This document shows, in pieces, positions 9,242 through 18,186 of a stretch of DNA of 64,000 nucleotides (position 1 is its first letter; every line of letters begins with the position of its first letter). This DNA comes from Mobiluncus curtisii subsp. curtisii ATCC 35241 (GTDB lineage Bacteria; Actinomycetota; Actinomycetes; Actinomycetales; Actinomycetaceae), in assembly GCF_000146285.1 (NCBI RefSeq), contig NZ_GL385912.1:847271-911270 (forward strand), given 5' to 3'. The translations under genes were made by a program, and so were the position numbers. Under the pieces are notes generated by a model. It was not told where the DNA came from. It saw only the letters and a program-made list of their open reading frames with translations, and did no database searches.

Positions 9242-10308
9242 ATGATTCCGAGAACCCAGATTTGCGCGAAGAAAACAGGCTGCTGCGCGTGGCACTCGAA
9301 CAGACAAAGCTAGATTTGGCGCGTGCCGGCGAGCAGGTTGAAAAACTCCAAGATGAACTGCAGCACCAGCGGATGTTCGCAGCCACAGCGATTGGTCAAG
9401 TGCAAGAAATGCGGGCTTCAAAATCCTGGCGCATCACCGCACCGCTGCGAGCTTTATCTCGTAAATCCCACGGAGCGAAGCAGCGAAAGCAAGATTCGGG
9501 ACCAACTATTGTGCAATCCGGTAGAGACCAAATCACCGTGGAACGCGGAGACGAAACAGCCTTGACGACTGCCGAAAAAGTTGCGTTGGTCGCCTCTTGG
9601 AGTAAAGAGTGCACGGCGAGCAAGTCCGTTTCTGTCTATCTTCAAGAACTCGCGAAAAACGGCTACGCAACCGTCCTGATTTCTACTTGCGAAGCTCCCG
9701 GAAAATTGCAGTTCCCCCACGGAATTCCGCAGCAAACGATAGTGTTGCGTCGCCCCAATGTGGGATACGATTTCGGCTCGTGGGCGCTAGCGCTGGATCG
9801 CTACCCACAAGTGCGTCAGGCTGCGCACGTCTTGATTACGAACGATTCCATGATTGGACCTTTCGAGTCACTCCAAGATTTACTACGCCTGACCGAAGAG
9901 CCCGGACCTGACGTCACTGCCGCAACGCTTTCCTACCAGGTCAGCGGTCATTTCCAATCTTTCTTCGTGTGTTTTCACAATGGTATTTTAGATGCTGAGC
10001 CGTGGCGACGCTTTTTTGATTCCATCCAGGAAAAGAGCGACAAGATGAGCGTGGTGCTCTCTTACGAGTTGGGGATGCATGACGTTTGTGTCAAAAATGG
10101 TTTTTCCCATAAGGAACTGTTCCTTCCCACCGACTTGAACTCCGGAGGTGGCAACCCCACCTTAGTGTCGTGGTCAGCTTTGGTAGAGAAAGGTTTTCCT
10201 TTTATCAAGCGGACGATTTATACAGATCCGTCAACTGCCCCCGGTGGAGAATCCCTCAAGGAATTCGTACATTACCGTTACAACGAGGATTTAGAAGATT
10301 GGGTTTGA
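9238..10308 (+). CDS. RgpF-domain (rhamnan synthesis F) glycosyltransferase-like protein
   Basis: A 356-residue protein. Residues 1-70 are charged and heptad-like, a probable coiled coil. A domain of about 240 residues follows with the RgpF signatures NVGYDFGSWALAL and VLITNDSMIGPF. Proteins of this family act in rhamnose-glucose polysaccharide synthesis in streptococci. There are no membrane segments, so it acts in the cytoplasm or at the membrane face. It overlaps the Wzt gene by four bases and precedes another RgpF-domain gene by 68 bases, so exporter and chain-building enzymes form one operon. It could be mistaken for the broken first half of the next gene, but both have complete starts and stops. 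Confidence 0.82.
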   Translation: MNDSENPDLREENRLLRVALEQTKLDLARAGEQVEKLQDELQHQRMFAATAIGQVQEMRASKSWRITAPLRALSRKSHGAKQRKQDSGPTIVQSGRDQITVERGDETALTTAEKVALVASWSKECTASKSVSVYLQELAKNGYATVLISTCEAPGKLQFPHGIPQQTIVLRRPNVGYDFGSWALALDRYPQVRQAAHVLITNDSMIGPFESLQDLLRLTEEPGPDVTAATLSYQVSGHFQSFFVCFHNGILDAEPWRRFFDSIQEKSDKMSVVLSYELGMHDVCVKNGFSHKELFLPTDLNSGGGNPTLVSWSALVEKGFPFIKRTIYTDPSTAPGGESLKEFVHYRYNEDLEDWV

Positions 10309-10376
10309 GATTCGCCGCCGATAACCTTTGGTAACCATCTCGAAAGCGAAACTACCGGAACAGAAAGAAGTCTAGA

Positions 10377-12506
10377 GTGCGTTTAAAGTTTCCCACCCCC
10401 GCTAGAGTTCGTCGAACCTTGGCACGCTACCGGCAGGCTGCACGGGTACGCGTATATAACGCCATGGAGGACGGGCGACTCAGCCAACTCTGGAACAAAA
10501 AACACGCCCCGGTCGACTATTTAGACTGGGTAGCACGTGGCGCAGGACGACGCGATTCTGGGCACCCGGATGCCTGGCGGGTGGACTCACAGTTCGATTT
10601 TGAGACTGACTGCCGCCTGGCGGTAGTCATGCATGTCTACTATCCAGACTTGGTCACAGAAATCGTGCAACGACTGAGTAATATCCCCGTCGAGTTTGAC
10701 ATGTTTATCACCAATGCCAGCGGCGCGGATTTACCGCTGCTCCCCCAGCAGATTCACGAACGTCTGCCCCTGTTAAAACACCTGGTAGTGGTCCCGGTCG
10801 AGAATCATGGTCGGGATATTTTCCCACTGGTTCAGCTGGTAAATTTCGGGGCTTTGGATCCCTACCAGTTAATTTTGAAAGTCCACACCAAGAAATCCGC
10901 TTGGCGGGAGAACCACCCCGATCTGGAAGGTTCCGGAGCCCAGTGGAAGGACGAATTCTTAGACGCACTGCTGGGAAGCAAAGATTCCGTAGAAAAAATC
11001 ATGAGCGCATTTGGCGCTGACCCCTGGCTGGGATTGGTGACCGCTCCCGGTAACATCGTGGGACCCCAATTTTGGGGCGGAGATCAGGCACTGACTGCCG
11101 AGCTGCTGCGCCGGCTGGAAATGCAGTTGAAGCCTTCTAAACTCAAATTTGCCGCCGGTTCAATGTACTGGGTCCGTGGCTTCGTGATTCAAGGATTACG
11201 GTCATTGGGTCTTTCTGCCACAGATTTCGAGACAGAGGCAGGGCAGATTGACGCCACGACCGCTCACGCCCTGGAGAGAGCTATCGGAATTCTCACGACC
11301 GAGGCCGGATTGAAACTGCGCGAGACTAACCAGCTCGCTCTCCCGATGGATAAATCCGGTAACGACCACGTGGTCCCAGGCACTGACCACTATCTTGAGC
11401 AATCTTGGCAGCGGTTCAACCCGACCTCACAGATTCAGCCCATTGCTCGGTTTATCCCGTTTTATCTGCCACAATTCCACCCCACTATCGAGAATAACCG
11501 CTGGTGGGGAGCCGGTTTCACGGAATGGACGAACGTCACCGCTGCCAAACCCGTTTATCAAGGTCACGACCAGCCAAAATTGCCTTCTGATTTGGGATTT
11601 TACGATCTCAGATTGGACGAGGTTCGAATCGCTCAGGCAGAGCTGGCCGCCCGCCACGGAATCAACGGTTTCATGTATTACTACTATTGGTTCGCTGGCA
11701 AACGCTTGCTAAATCTGCCGGTGGAACGCCTGCACAGCGCCGACCCCGCAACGGTCAATATGCCCTTCTGCCTCATGTGGGCCAACGAAAACTGGACCCG
11801 CAGTTGGGACGGACGCAACAAAGATATTCTGATTGGACAACGTTACGATGACGTTCCAGCCGAAAAATTTATTGACGATGTGGTGGAGTTCCTGCGCGAT
11901 TCACGCTACATGCGCGTCGCAGGCAAAGCCATCCTAGCTATCTACCGTCCCGCCCAAATTCCTAACTTTACCGACGTGGTGAAGCACTGGCGGGAACGTG
12001 CTCGTGAGCTCGGCATCGGCGAACTGTGGTTATTGAGTGTGGACGTAGCTACCGAGTTCGATGGATTGGGAGCCTCCGTGTCCGAACTCGGTCTGGACGG
12101 TTCTCTAGGTTTTCCTCCACACAACCTGCCCTGGGAGGGAGCACCCGCCGGAAGCGTGAAAATGCGCCGGAAAATGCGCGGTTCGGTGCTGTCCTACCCC
12201 GCATTGGTTCAGGTAGCAACCGAAAAATTACGCCGCCTGCCCAGGGAATTATCCCCCGGAGTTATGGTTAACTTTGATAACACCGCCAGACGCCAATGGA
12301 AACCCGATGTCTGGTATGGTGCCAATCCTTATTTGTTCCGCCGCTGGCTAGCTGCTGCAGCACGCTCTGTACTGGATCGACCAGCACCGGAACGCATCGT
12401 GTTTATCAATGCTTGGAATGAGTGGGCAGAAGGCGCGATTCTCGAGCCCACCCAAAGGTTCGGTAAGACCTATCTACAAGCAGTTCGCGACGTCGCCTTC
12501 GGGTAA
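10377..12506 (+). CDS. RgpF-WbsX two-domain glycosyltransferase
   Basis: The 709-residue protein joins an RgpF-like domain (about 70-330, with VENHGRDIFPL and LILKVHTKKS) to a WbsX domain (about 350-700, beginning ARFIPFYLPQFHP and containing WWGAGFTEWTNV, HGINGFMYYYYWF, WANENWTRSWDG and the terminal NAWNEWAEGA). WbsX proteins occur in O-antigen and capsule loci and are classed as glycosyltransferase-like. The GTG start at 10377 follows AGAAAGAAG. It is the last plus-strand gene of the exporter operon and meets rfbC convergently. The fusion suggests an enzyme adding more than one residue, perhaps rhamnose plus a second sugar; this is inference. Confidence 0.85.
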   Translation: MRLKFPTPARVRRTLARYRQAARVRVYNAMEDGRLSQLWNKKHAPVDYLDWVARGAGRRDSGHPDAWRVDSQFDFETDCRLAVVMHVYYPDLVTEIVQRLSNIPVEFDMFITNASGADLPLLPQQIHERLPLLKHLVVVPVENHGRDIFPLVQLVNFGALDPYQLILKVHTKKSAWRENHPDLEGSGAQWKDEFLDALLGSKDSVEKIMSAFGADPWLGLVTAPGNIVGPQFWGGDQALTAELLRRLEMQLKPSKLKFAAGSMYWVRGFVIQGLRSLGLSATDFETEAGQIDATTAHALERAIGILTTEAGLKLRETNQLALPMDKSGNDHVVPGTDHYLEQSWQRFNPTSQIQPIARFIPFYLPQFHPTIENNRWWGAGFTEWTNVTAAKPVYQGHDQPKLPSDLGFYDLRLDEVRIAQAELAARHGINGFMYYYYWFAGKRLLNLPVERLHSADPATVNMPFCLMWANENWTRSWDGRNKDILIGQRYDDVPAEKFIDDVVEFLRDSRYMRVAGKAILAIYRPAQIPNFTDVVKHWRERARELGIGELWLLSVDVATEFDGLGASVSELGLDGSLGFPPHNLPWEGAPAGSVKMRRKMRGSVLSYPALVQVATEKLRRLPRELSPGVMVNFDNTARRQWKPDVWYGANPYLFRRWLAAAARSVLDRPAPERIVFINAWNEWAEGAILEPTQRFGKTYLQAVRDVAFG

Positions 12507-12611
12507 CCACCGCGAGGGGCAACTCGACCTAAATCGTGAGCAACCAGCCCACCGGGTCGACCACGCTCTGTCCGCGAACGCCGGCTAGGTGTAGAGACTC
12601 GATTGACCAGC

Positions 12612-13229
12612 CTAGCGCCCCAGCGACGCCACGTAGTCCAAAGTCGCCTGATAGTCCGGCAGCAGGTCCTGTTCACGAGCCTCGACCAGGCTCGGCGCGG
12701 CGGTGTCCTTTTCCGAAAGAATGACCTCCAGCGGTCGACCCGCCAAGTCGTGGTCGGGCCACTTGAGCGCCACCTCGGGATCGACCGGGGAAACCCCGTG
12801 TTCGCGCCCTGGATTGTAGCCCTCCGAACACAGGTAAACCACGGTGGAGTCATCCTCCAACGCGACGAAACAGTGCCCCAAGCCTTCTGAAAGATAGATA
12901 GCCCGGCGATGCTCACCCTCCAGCAGTACCGAGTCCCACTGACCAAAAGTGGGGGAACCCACGCGAATATCGACCGCAAAATCCAACACGGCACCGCGCG
13001 GACACATCACATATTTAGCCTGGCTGGGCGGCACTTCCGCGAAATGAATCCCGCGCACCACCCCGGCTTTGGAAATGGAACAGTTCGCCTGCACCAGGTT
13101 CAGCGGATGCCCCACGACCTCGGCAAACTCACCCATCTTGTACATTTCCATGAACGCCCCGCGCTCATCGGGGAACTGTTTAGGGGTAATCTCCCAAGCG
13201 CCAGCAATTTTTAGTTCGCGGTATTCCAT
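12612..13229 (-). CDS. rfbC: dTDP-4-dehydrorhamnose 3,5-epimerase
   Basis: Epimerises dTDP-4-keto-6-deoxyglucose at C3 and C5, the third step to dTDP-L-rhamnose. The 205-residue protein has the family core: VVRGIHF with the catalytic histidine, AKYVMCPRGAVLDFAVDIRVGSP, and YLSEGLGHCFVAL. The ATG at 13229 has an AGGGAGGAAAT site. It stands alone on the minus strand between the convergent exporter operon and a GT4 gene, well away from rfbB at 1751, so the rhamnose genes are scattered rather than in one operon. Confidence 0.93.
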   Translation of the reverse strand: MEYRELKIAGAWEITPKQFPDERGAFMEMYKMGEFAEVVGHPLNLVQANCSISKAGVVRGIHFAEVPPSQAKYVMCPRGAVLDFAVDIRVGSPTFGQWDSVLLEGEHRRAIYLSEGLGHCFVALEDDSTVVYLCSEGYNPGREHGVSPVDPEVALKWPDHDLAGRPLEVILSEKDTAAPSLVEAREQDLLPDYQATLDYVASLGR

Positions 13230-13314
13230 CGCGTATTTCCTCCCTGTTCCGTGGCTGTTTCAGCCATCAATAGTTTAGTGGGTTTTTCCTCACGTGCAGA
13301 GCGAGGTCGGTCGG

Positions 13315-14493
13315 TCAGCGGGCAAATCCGCTGGCTGCCATCGTTTCGGCGTAGACCTCGTCGTATTCCGCAGCGATTGCGGACGGCGAATAGCGGTCCC
13401 CTTCCGTTTCGGCAATCTCGCGGGGTTCTATCGCGGCGGTCGCCGCCTGCAACTCCTGGCACGCCTGGGCCCAAACCTTCGAGTTCTTTTCCGACACGAT
13501 GCGCACGAACCGCTCGGTATCCGCGCCAATCCACTGCAAATCGCGGGCGCCTTCGCCCAGCACCAGGGGGCGACCCGCCAGGAGCGCCTGGAGGGCAGGC
13601 ACGTAAAAGTTTTCTTCCTTGGTGGGACCAATGAACAAATCCGCAGCGTTGAGGGCTGCCGTCACGCCGACCTCGGCAGCAGAGACGAAACGCACATACT
13701 CCTCGAGTTTCAGTTCTTTAATCTTTTCCTGGCTCCGAATCTTCGCGACGCCTTCACCGACCCAGGTCAGGGTCGCGTCCACCCCGGCGGCGCGCAGCGT
13801 TTTCACGGTGCGAATCGCCACTTCTGGCTGATGTTTCGCGTTGACCGCACCGACCGAAACCAAGCGCAGCTGACCTGCCACGCGCGGACGTGGGGCAAAC
13901 TCACTATTAGCAGGAGCGGGGCTTGGCACCCCTGCCAGCTGCGGCACCGGGGGATAGAGCGGGGAAGGCACGATATAGGGCACCGCGGCGGTATAGGAGG
14001 CGAAGCGTCGGGCAGCAATATTCTCGAGCATTTTCACTGCCGGGGCGGTCAATCCGTCAGGTCGCAGCAAGATTTCCTCCACCGGCAAGACTTCCTGAGG
14101 CCAATCCATCGGGCTGGTCAGCTGCCACGGCTCGGTATGCACCCAGGCACAAGCCAGCTGTTCGTTCTCCCGCTCGGGCAACCCAAACGGAATCAGGGAA
14201 CGCTGGTTCATGGTGTGAATAATGTCGAAACCGGGAGCTAGGGCGTACACAATCTGAGCAGCCCGTTCGAAGTCCTCCGGGGCACGCATTGTGTTCGGAA
14301 AGCCCCGCACATCCACGTTGGCGTCGGCGTAGTGGCTTTCCTCACCACCAGCCGCTTCGGAACGCAAATGCACCACCGTCACCTGGTGATTCATCCCGAT
14401 AGCCTGGGCATTCATACGCACGAACACGCCGGAATTGGGTGATTCAATCGTGGGATATTCCGTAGTAACAATGGCAACCTTCATACTGTCCAT
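13315..14493 (-). CDS. Glycosyltransferase family 4
   Basis: The 392-residue GT-B fold protein has an N-terminal acceptor half starting MKVAIVTTEYPTIESPNSGVFVRMNAQA and a donor half with RLVSVGAVNAKHQPEVAIRT, FIGPTKEENF and PALQALLAGRPLVLGEG, matching the GT4 donor site. It would transfer a sugar in the cytoplasm to a growing lipid-linked glycan. Neither start has a good ribosome site. The internal ATG at 14484 lies 7 nt after CATAAT and would give a leaderless mRNA, so 14484 is a serious alternative. A related gene lies at 22941-24086, with shared FIGPT and GRPVV motifs, so the two may be paralogues. Confidence 0.87.
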   Translation of the reverse strand: MDSMKVAIVTTEYPTIESPNSGVFVRMNAQAIGMNHQVTVVHLRSEAAGGEESHYADANVDVRGFPNTMRAPEDFERAAQIVYALAPGFDIIHTMNQRSLIPFGLPERENEQLACAWVHTEPWQLTSPMDWPQEVLPVEEILLRPDGLTAPAVKMLENIAARRFASYTAAVPYIVPSPLYPPVPQLAGVPSPAPANSEFAPRPRVAGQLRLVSVGAVNAKHQPEVAIRTVKTLRAAGVDATLTWVGEGVAKIRSQEKIKELKLEEYVRFVSAAEVGVTAALNAADLFIGPTKEENFYVPALQALLAGRPLVLGEGARDLQWIGADTERFVRIVSEKNSKVWAQACQELQAATAAIEPREIAETEGDRYSPSAIAAEYDEVYAETMAASGFAR

Positions 14494-14575
14494 TATGTCT
14501 CAATAGTGCGGTCAGGTTGCTGATTCTGGTTGATGGACTTGTATCGACTGCACCAGGGCGGGGGCACGGATTCGT

Positions 14576-16729
14576 TCAGCGCACGTGTCCGGGACAGGTG
14601 TCATAGTTGACACGGTACAGACGCTGACCGGTGAATTCGCCGCTCCTGGTGCCCACCGTGTTTTCCGCGATTTTTTGCAGCATTTGCGAGGGCGGACGAA
14701 AGATAGCGTTCGGTTCATTCCAAAACCAAATGTAGATGCCGTACCGCGAGCCAGCCGCCTGGGTGTCGTTGTCCGAGTAGTAGTGCGTCACCCCTTGTGC
14801 TTTCAGATAGTCACATGTTTTGGCGGAAATCTGACCGTCATAGAGGTCTTTCGTAACCGCTAGGGCTCGTCCCGTGGGATAGTTCAAAGCGGGACGCGCC
14901 ACATGGACCCCACCCAAAATCCACCAAAACGGGGTGCCAATCTGCGGAGCACCCCAAATGACGGCATCGCGGGGCAAAGTCGGAGCCACCCGCTCAATAA
15001 ACGCCTGTTCGGAAGCGGTGACCATCGTGCCGCGGACGATCACCGCCGGATCGTAGGAACCGTCAATCACCGTGAGACGTCCCCCCAAGGTGCCTCCGCA
15101 CCCGCTAAGCAACACCACCGCAGCTAGTGCCCACGAAAACCACCGGTAGCTCCGCGGGCGAGCCCGCTCACGTGACCAGCCGACCAGCCGTTCCAAGCCG
15201 CGGGACAGGGCCAGTGACCCCAGTGGATAGACACACATCAACACCAGCGGGGCAATCCGACCGGACTGCAGGTACCAGGGTGCGGTGAGGAAGTATCCCG
15301 GCCACACCGGACCGGCTGCCAACAGGAAAAACGCTACGCTCATGACCAGCCCGCCTACCAGCCACAACAAACGACGCTGACGCACTAGCCAGACGCTAGC
15401 CACCACCGCTGCCACCGTATAAATCGCGCCTCCCAGCCCGAACCCCACAAAGAACGGTCCTTTCGGATAGTCCATCAGCAAACGCCAGGTCAGGTCCCAA
15501 GTGTGGTTGTGCGAGTTGGCAAATTTCGACATGGAAACCAGTCGGGGCACCAGCGCCAGCCAAAACCCGCCCCCCAGCAACACTGCAACCGAGAGGGGCA
15601 CAAACAGTTTTACCCCTCGTGACACCTGCCAGCCGCGCCACCTGCGCCACCCCAGCACCAGCACCGGCACGAACATCAGCAGCACCAGATTGAACACTGC
15701 TGCCGGGTGGGTGCAGCCCAGACCTGCCAGCCCCACCAGCCACCCCAGGCTCATCCACGGGGCAAGCTGGGAGGACAGCAGGTTGCGGCGGAAGTTTTCG
15801 CGGACTTTTCGCGTGAGTCGCCGTACCGTTGACGGGGCAGAAGGTGCCCGACCGGGCGTGTCCGGGGACGTCCCGGCAGTCTCGTGGCGGGGATATTTCA
15901 CCGGGGTGGGACGCAACCGATAGATGGCGACGGCAAAAATCACCATGCCTGGGGTCGCCAGGAGCGAGAAGGTGTAGGGCGGGGTCGCCAGGTTCGCCAC
16001 ATAGTTGGCGGTTAGGGTCGAGCTGGTGGCAGTACCCAAGGCAGTTAGAGCCGCGATGGTGCGGCTCGCCGCACCCGCACCTTTCCAAGCAGTCAGCGTC
16101 AAGAGGGCAAACAGCCCCAGCAGGGCAGGCCACAGCACCAACACCGCCGTCATGGCACCCACGTAAGCCTGTAGCGGGGAACCGGGTAGCAGCGCCACCA
16201 GGTTGTGAAAGATATTGGGATAATATGCCCCGACCCCTTCGTTCATAGGGGCTAACGTGATCCAGGGACTAGCCGATGCAAGCTCGCGCGTATAGCGAAT
16301 TCCGGACAGGTGAAACACCACGTCCCAGGTTTGGGGAATCCGGGTCGCGACGCGAGTCGACACCAGATAAGGCAATGCCGACAGTACGGCACAGCCGGCA
16401 AACACCGCCCACAATCCCCCGGAAACGCCACTGGAAGGAACCCGGGGCCACGCCGCTCGTGACCCCGGACGCAGTGTCCACAGCCGACCCACCACGAAAG
16501 GCAGACAAATCACTCCCAGCAGGGGCAACGCCAGCCACGCCCGCCACGGCAACTGCAGCCCGATAGCAATCCAGGTCGCTCCTGCCCACATGCCCAAACT
16601 CACCGCCGGGGCGGCTACGACGCGCAGAGCTCCGTGAATCCCTAAACCCCACAGCACTGTCAGCCCCGGCACCAGCAGATAAACCAGGGCTACCAGCGTC
16701 GCACCAGTCAGCAACAGGGAGTTAATCAA
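14576..16729 (-). CDS. Large multi-pass membrane protein, DUF6541-like
   Basis: The 717-residue protein has about twelve to fourteen hydrophobic segments and a soluble C-terminal part of roughly 130 residues (from about 585), with VIWGAPQIGTPFWWILGG and YSDNDTQ. The pattern fits the actinobacterial DUF6541 family seen in arabinogalactan-like or surface polysaccharide loci. The layout resembles GT-C membrane glycosyltransferases or ligases, but no catalytic residue can be named from sequence. The TTG at 16729 follows AAGGA at suitable distance. It is divergent from wecC and runs towards the GT4 gene with an 82-base gap. It is a candidate for the polymerase or ligase missing from this locus. 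Confidence 0.7.
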   Translation of the reverse strand: MINSLLLTGATLVALVYLLVPGLTVLWGLGIHGALRVVAAPAVSLGMWAGATWIAIGLQLPWRAWLALPLLGVICLPFVVGRLWTLRPGSRAAWPRVPSSGVSGGLWAVFAGCAVLSALPYLVSTRVATRIPQTWDVVFHLSGIRYTRELASASPWITLAPMNEGVGAYYPNIFHNLVALLPGSPLQAYVGAMTAVLVLWPALLGLFALLTLTAWKGAGAASRTIAALTALGTATSSTLTANYVANLATPPYTFSLLATPGMVIFAVAIYRLRPTPVKYPRHETAGTSPDTPGRAPSAPSTVRRLTRKVRENFRRNLLSSQLAPWMSLGWLVGLAGLGCTHPAAVFNLVLLMFVPVLVLGWRRWRGWQVSRGVKLFVPLSVAVLLGGGFWLALVPRLVSMSKFANSHNHTWDLTWRLLMDYPKGPFFVGFGLGGAIYTVAAVVASVWLVRQRRLLWLVGGLVMSVAFFLLAAGPVWPGYFLTAPWYLQSGRIAPLVLMCVYPLGSLALSRGLERLVGWSRERARPRSYRWFSWALAAVVLLSGCGGTLGGRLTVIDGSYDPAVIVRGTMVTASEQAFIERVAPTLPRDAVIWGAPQIGTPFWWILGGVHVARPALNYPTGRALAVTKDLYDGQISAKTCDYLKAQGVTHYYSDNDTQAAGSRYGIYIWFWNEPNAIFRPPSQMLQKIAENTVGTRSGEFTGQRLYRVNYDTCPGHVR

Positions 16730-16850
16730 CGTCAGCGATTCCTTTCGGAGGATAATTTAATTCTAGCTGAGAGCGAGTCTCGAAGCTTTGCCAAGATTCT
16801 GAAAAGGTCCCTGACGACGACTATGATTTAGGGGACGAAAGGGAAGGCAT

Positions 16851-18083
16851 ATGGTTGCAAAAACGGTACAGGTCGTCGGATTGGGGTATATCGGACTGCC
16901 AACAGCGGTGGCTTTGGCAGGAGCCGGCATCACCATCAAAGGCATGGACGTGAATCCCACCCATGTGGATTCAGTCAACGCCGGAAAAGTACCGTTTTTA
17001 GAGCCCGGCTTGGATGAAGCCCTGCAAAAGGTTCATGCGCAGGGCTTGATTTCGGCTTCCACTCACGCCAGCGCGGCTGAGGCTTATATCGTTTCCGTGC
17101 CCACGCCTTTTAAAGGCAATCACGAAGCAGATTTAACTTATGTGATGGCGGCTGCCGACGAGATTTCTCCCTACGTGTCCAAGGGTGTTCTGGTCATTTT
17201 GGAATCGACGTCCCCGCCGGGAACGACCGAGGCTATGGCGGATCGGATTACCGCGAACCGACCGGAGCTGCGCGGTCAGCTGCTGTTTGCGCATGCCCCT
17301 GAGCGGGTGCTGCCGGGTCGGATTATGGTGGAGATTTTTGATAACGATCGCATTGTGGGTGGTTTGACTCCCGAAGCCGGAGACGCGGCACGGGAACTGT
17401 ACGCCACGTTCTGCCGCGGTCAGATACGGGTCACCGACGCGAAAACAGCCGAGATGTCGAAGCTGGCGGAAAACTCTTTCCGGGACGTGAACATTGCTTA
17501 CGCCAACGAGTTGGCCAAGATTTGTGAACGTCTAGGCATCGATGTGTGGGAACTCATCGAGCTGGCTAATCTGCATCCGCGGGTCAATATCCTCCGGCCC
17601 GGTCCCGGTGTGGGCGGGCATTGCATCGCGGTCGACCCGTGGTTTATCGTTGACGCGGCTCCCGAACTGGCGCGCCTCATCCGTACCGCCCGCGAGGTAA
17701 ACGACTCACGTCCCGACGACGTCATTACCCAGGTTCGTTCCACTTTAGCCACGCTGCGAGGGAAAACCGACGAGCCGGTGAAAATTGCGGCTCTCGGCTT
17801 AGCCTTCAAACCCGATGTGGACGATTTGCGCACGTCTCCGGCAATTACTGTCGCGGCGAAACTTGCGGAACTTCCGGGCGTTACCGTCTTGGTCGCGGAA
17901 CCCAACGTCTCGACCCTGCCTACCGCATTGAGCGATAAGCCCAACCTGAAACTGGTAGACCTGAACCAGGCTTTACGTGAAGCCGACCTGGTGGTTGGCT
18001 TGGTCGCGCACAAACAATTCAAGGCACTCGACCCAGCTGCAGTTACTCAGCCCGTGATTGATACCTGCGGAATTTGGCGCTAG
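16851..18083 (+). CDS. wecC: UDP-N-acetyl-D-mannosamine dehydrogenase
   Basis: Oxidises UDP-ManNAc in two NAD-dependent steps to UDP-ManNAcA. The 410-residue protein has an N-terminal Rossmann motif VVGLGYIGLPTAVALAGAG, the middle-domain FRDVNIAYANELAKICE and the catalytic cysteine C258 in GVGGHCIAVDPWF, the form typical of ManNAc dehydrogenases. The ATG at 16851 follows GAAGGGAAGG. The 2-epimerase gene that makes its substrate lies next, 103 bases downstream with its own leaderless-type promoter. A paralogue lies at 25201, which serves the second uronic-acid set. Confidence 0.93.
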   Translation: MVAKTVQVVGLGYIGLPTAVALAGAGITIKGMDVNPTHVDSVNAGKVPFLEPGLDEALQKVHAQGLISASTHASAAEAYIVSVPTPFKGNHEADLTYVMAAADEISPYVSKGVLVILESTSPPGTTEAMADRITANRPELRGQLLFAHAPERVLPGRIMVEIFDNDRIVGGLTPEAGDAARELYATFCRGQIRVTDAKTAEMSKLAENSFRDVNIAYANELAKICERLGIDVWELIELANLHPRVNILRPGPGVGGHCIAVDPWFIVDAAPELARLIRTAREVNDSRPDDVITQVRSTLATLRGKTDEPVKIAALGLAFKPDVDDLRTSPAITVAAKLAELPGVTVLVAEPNVSTLPTALSDKPNLKLVDLNQALREADLVVGLVAHKQFKALDPAAVTQPVIDTCGIWR

Positions 18084-18174
18084 CAGCGACGTGTCACCGC
18101 TACGTCAACGCGTCCACCGCACCCGTCACGGACGCCCTTGGGCAATGACCGCCTTTCTGCCCCTCACTTTTGTC

Positions 18175-18186
18175 TAAAATGGAACC
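18175..18186 (+). promoter_or_regulatory. Leaderless-type promoter of the 2-epimerase gene
   Basis: TAAAAT (18175-18180), then six bases, then the GTG start at 18187. There is no ribosome site. The spacing places the first transcribed base at the start codon. Confidence 0.6.

Noticed and set aside
9238-12506. One RgpF gene split by a frameshift
   Set aside because: Both genes have their own RgpF-type domain, their own start with a ribosome site or overlap, and a 68-base gap. They are two genes.
13294-14241. A 315-codon plus-strand frame
   Set aside because: It is antisense to a clear GT4 gene and shows no start signal or protein motif.
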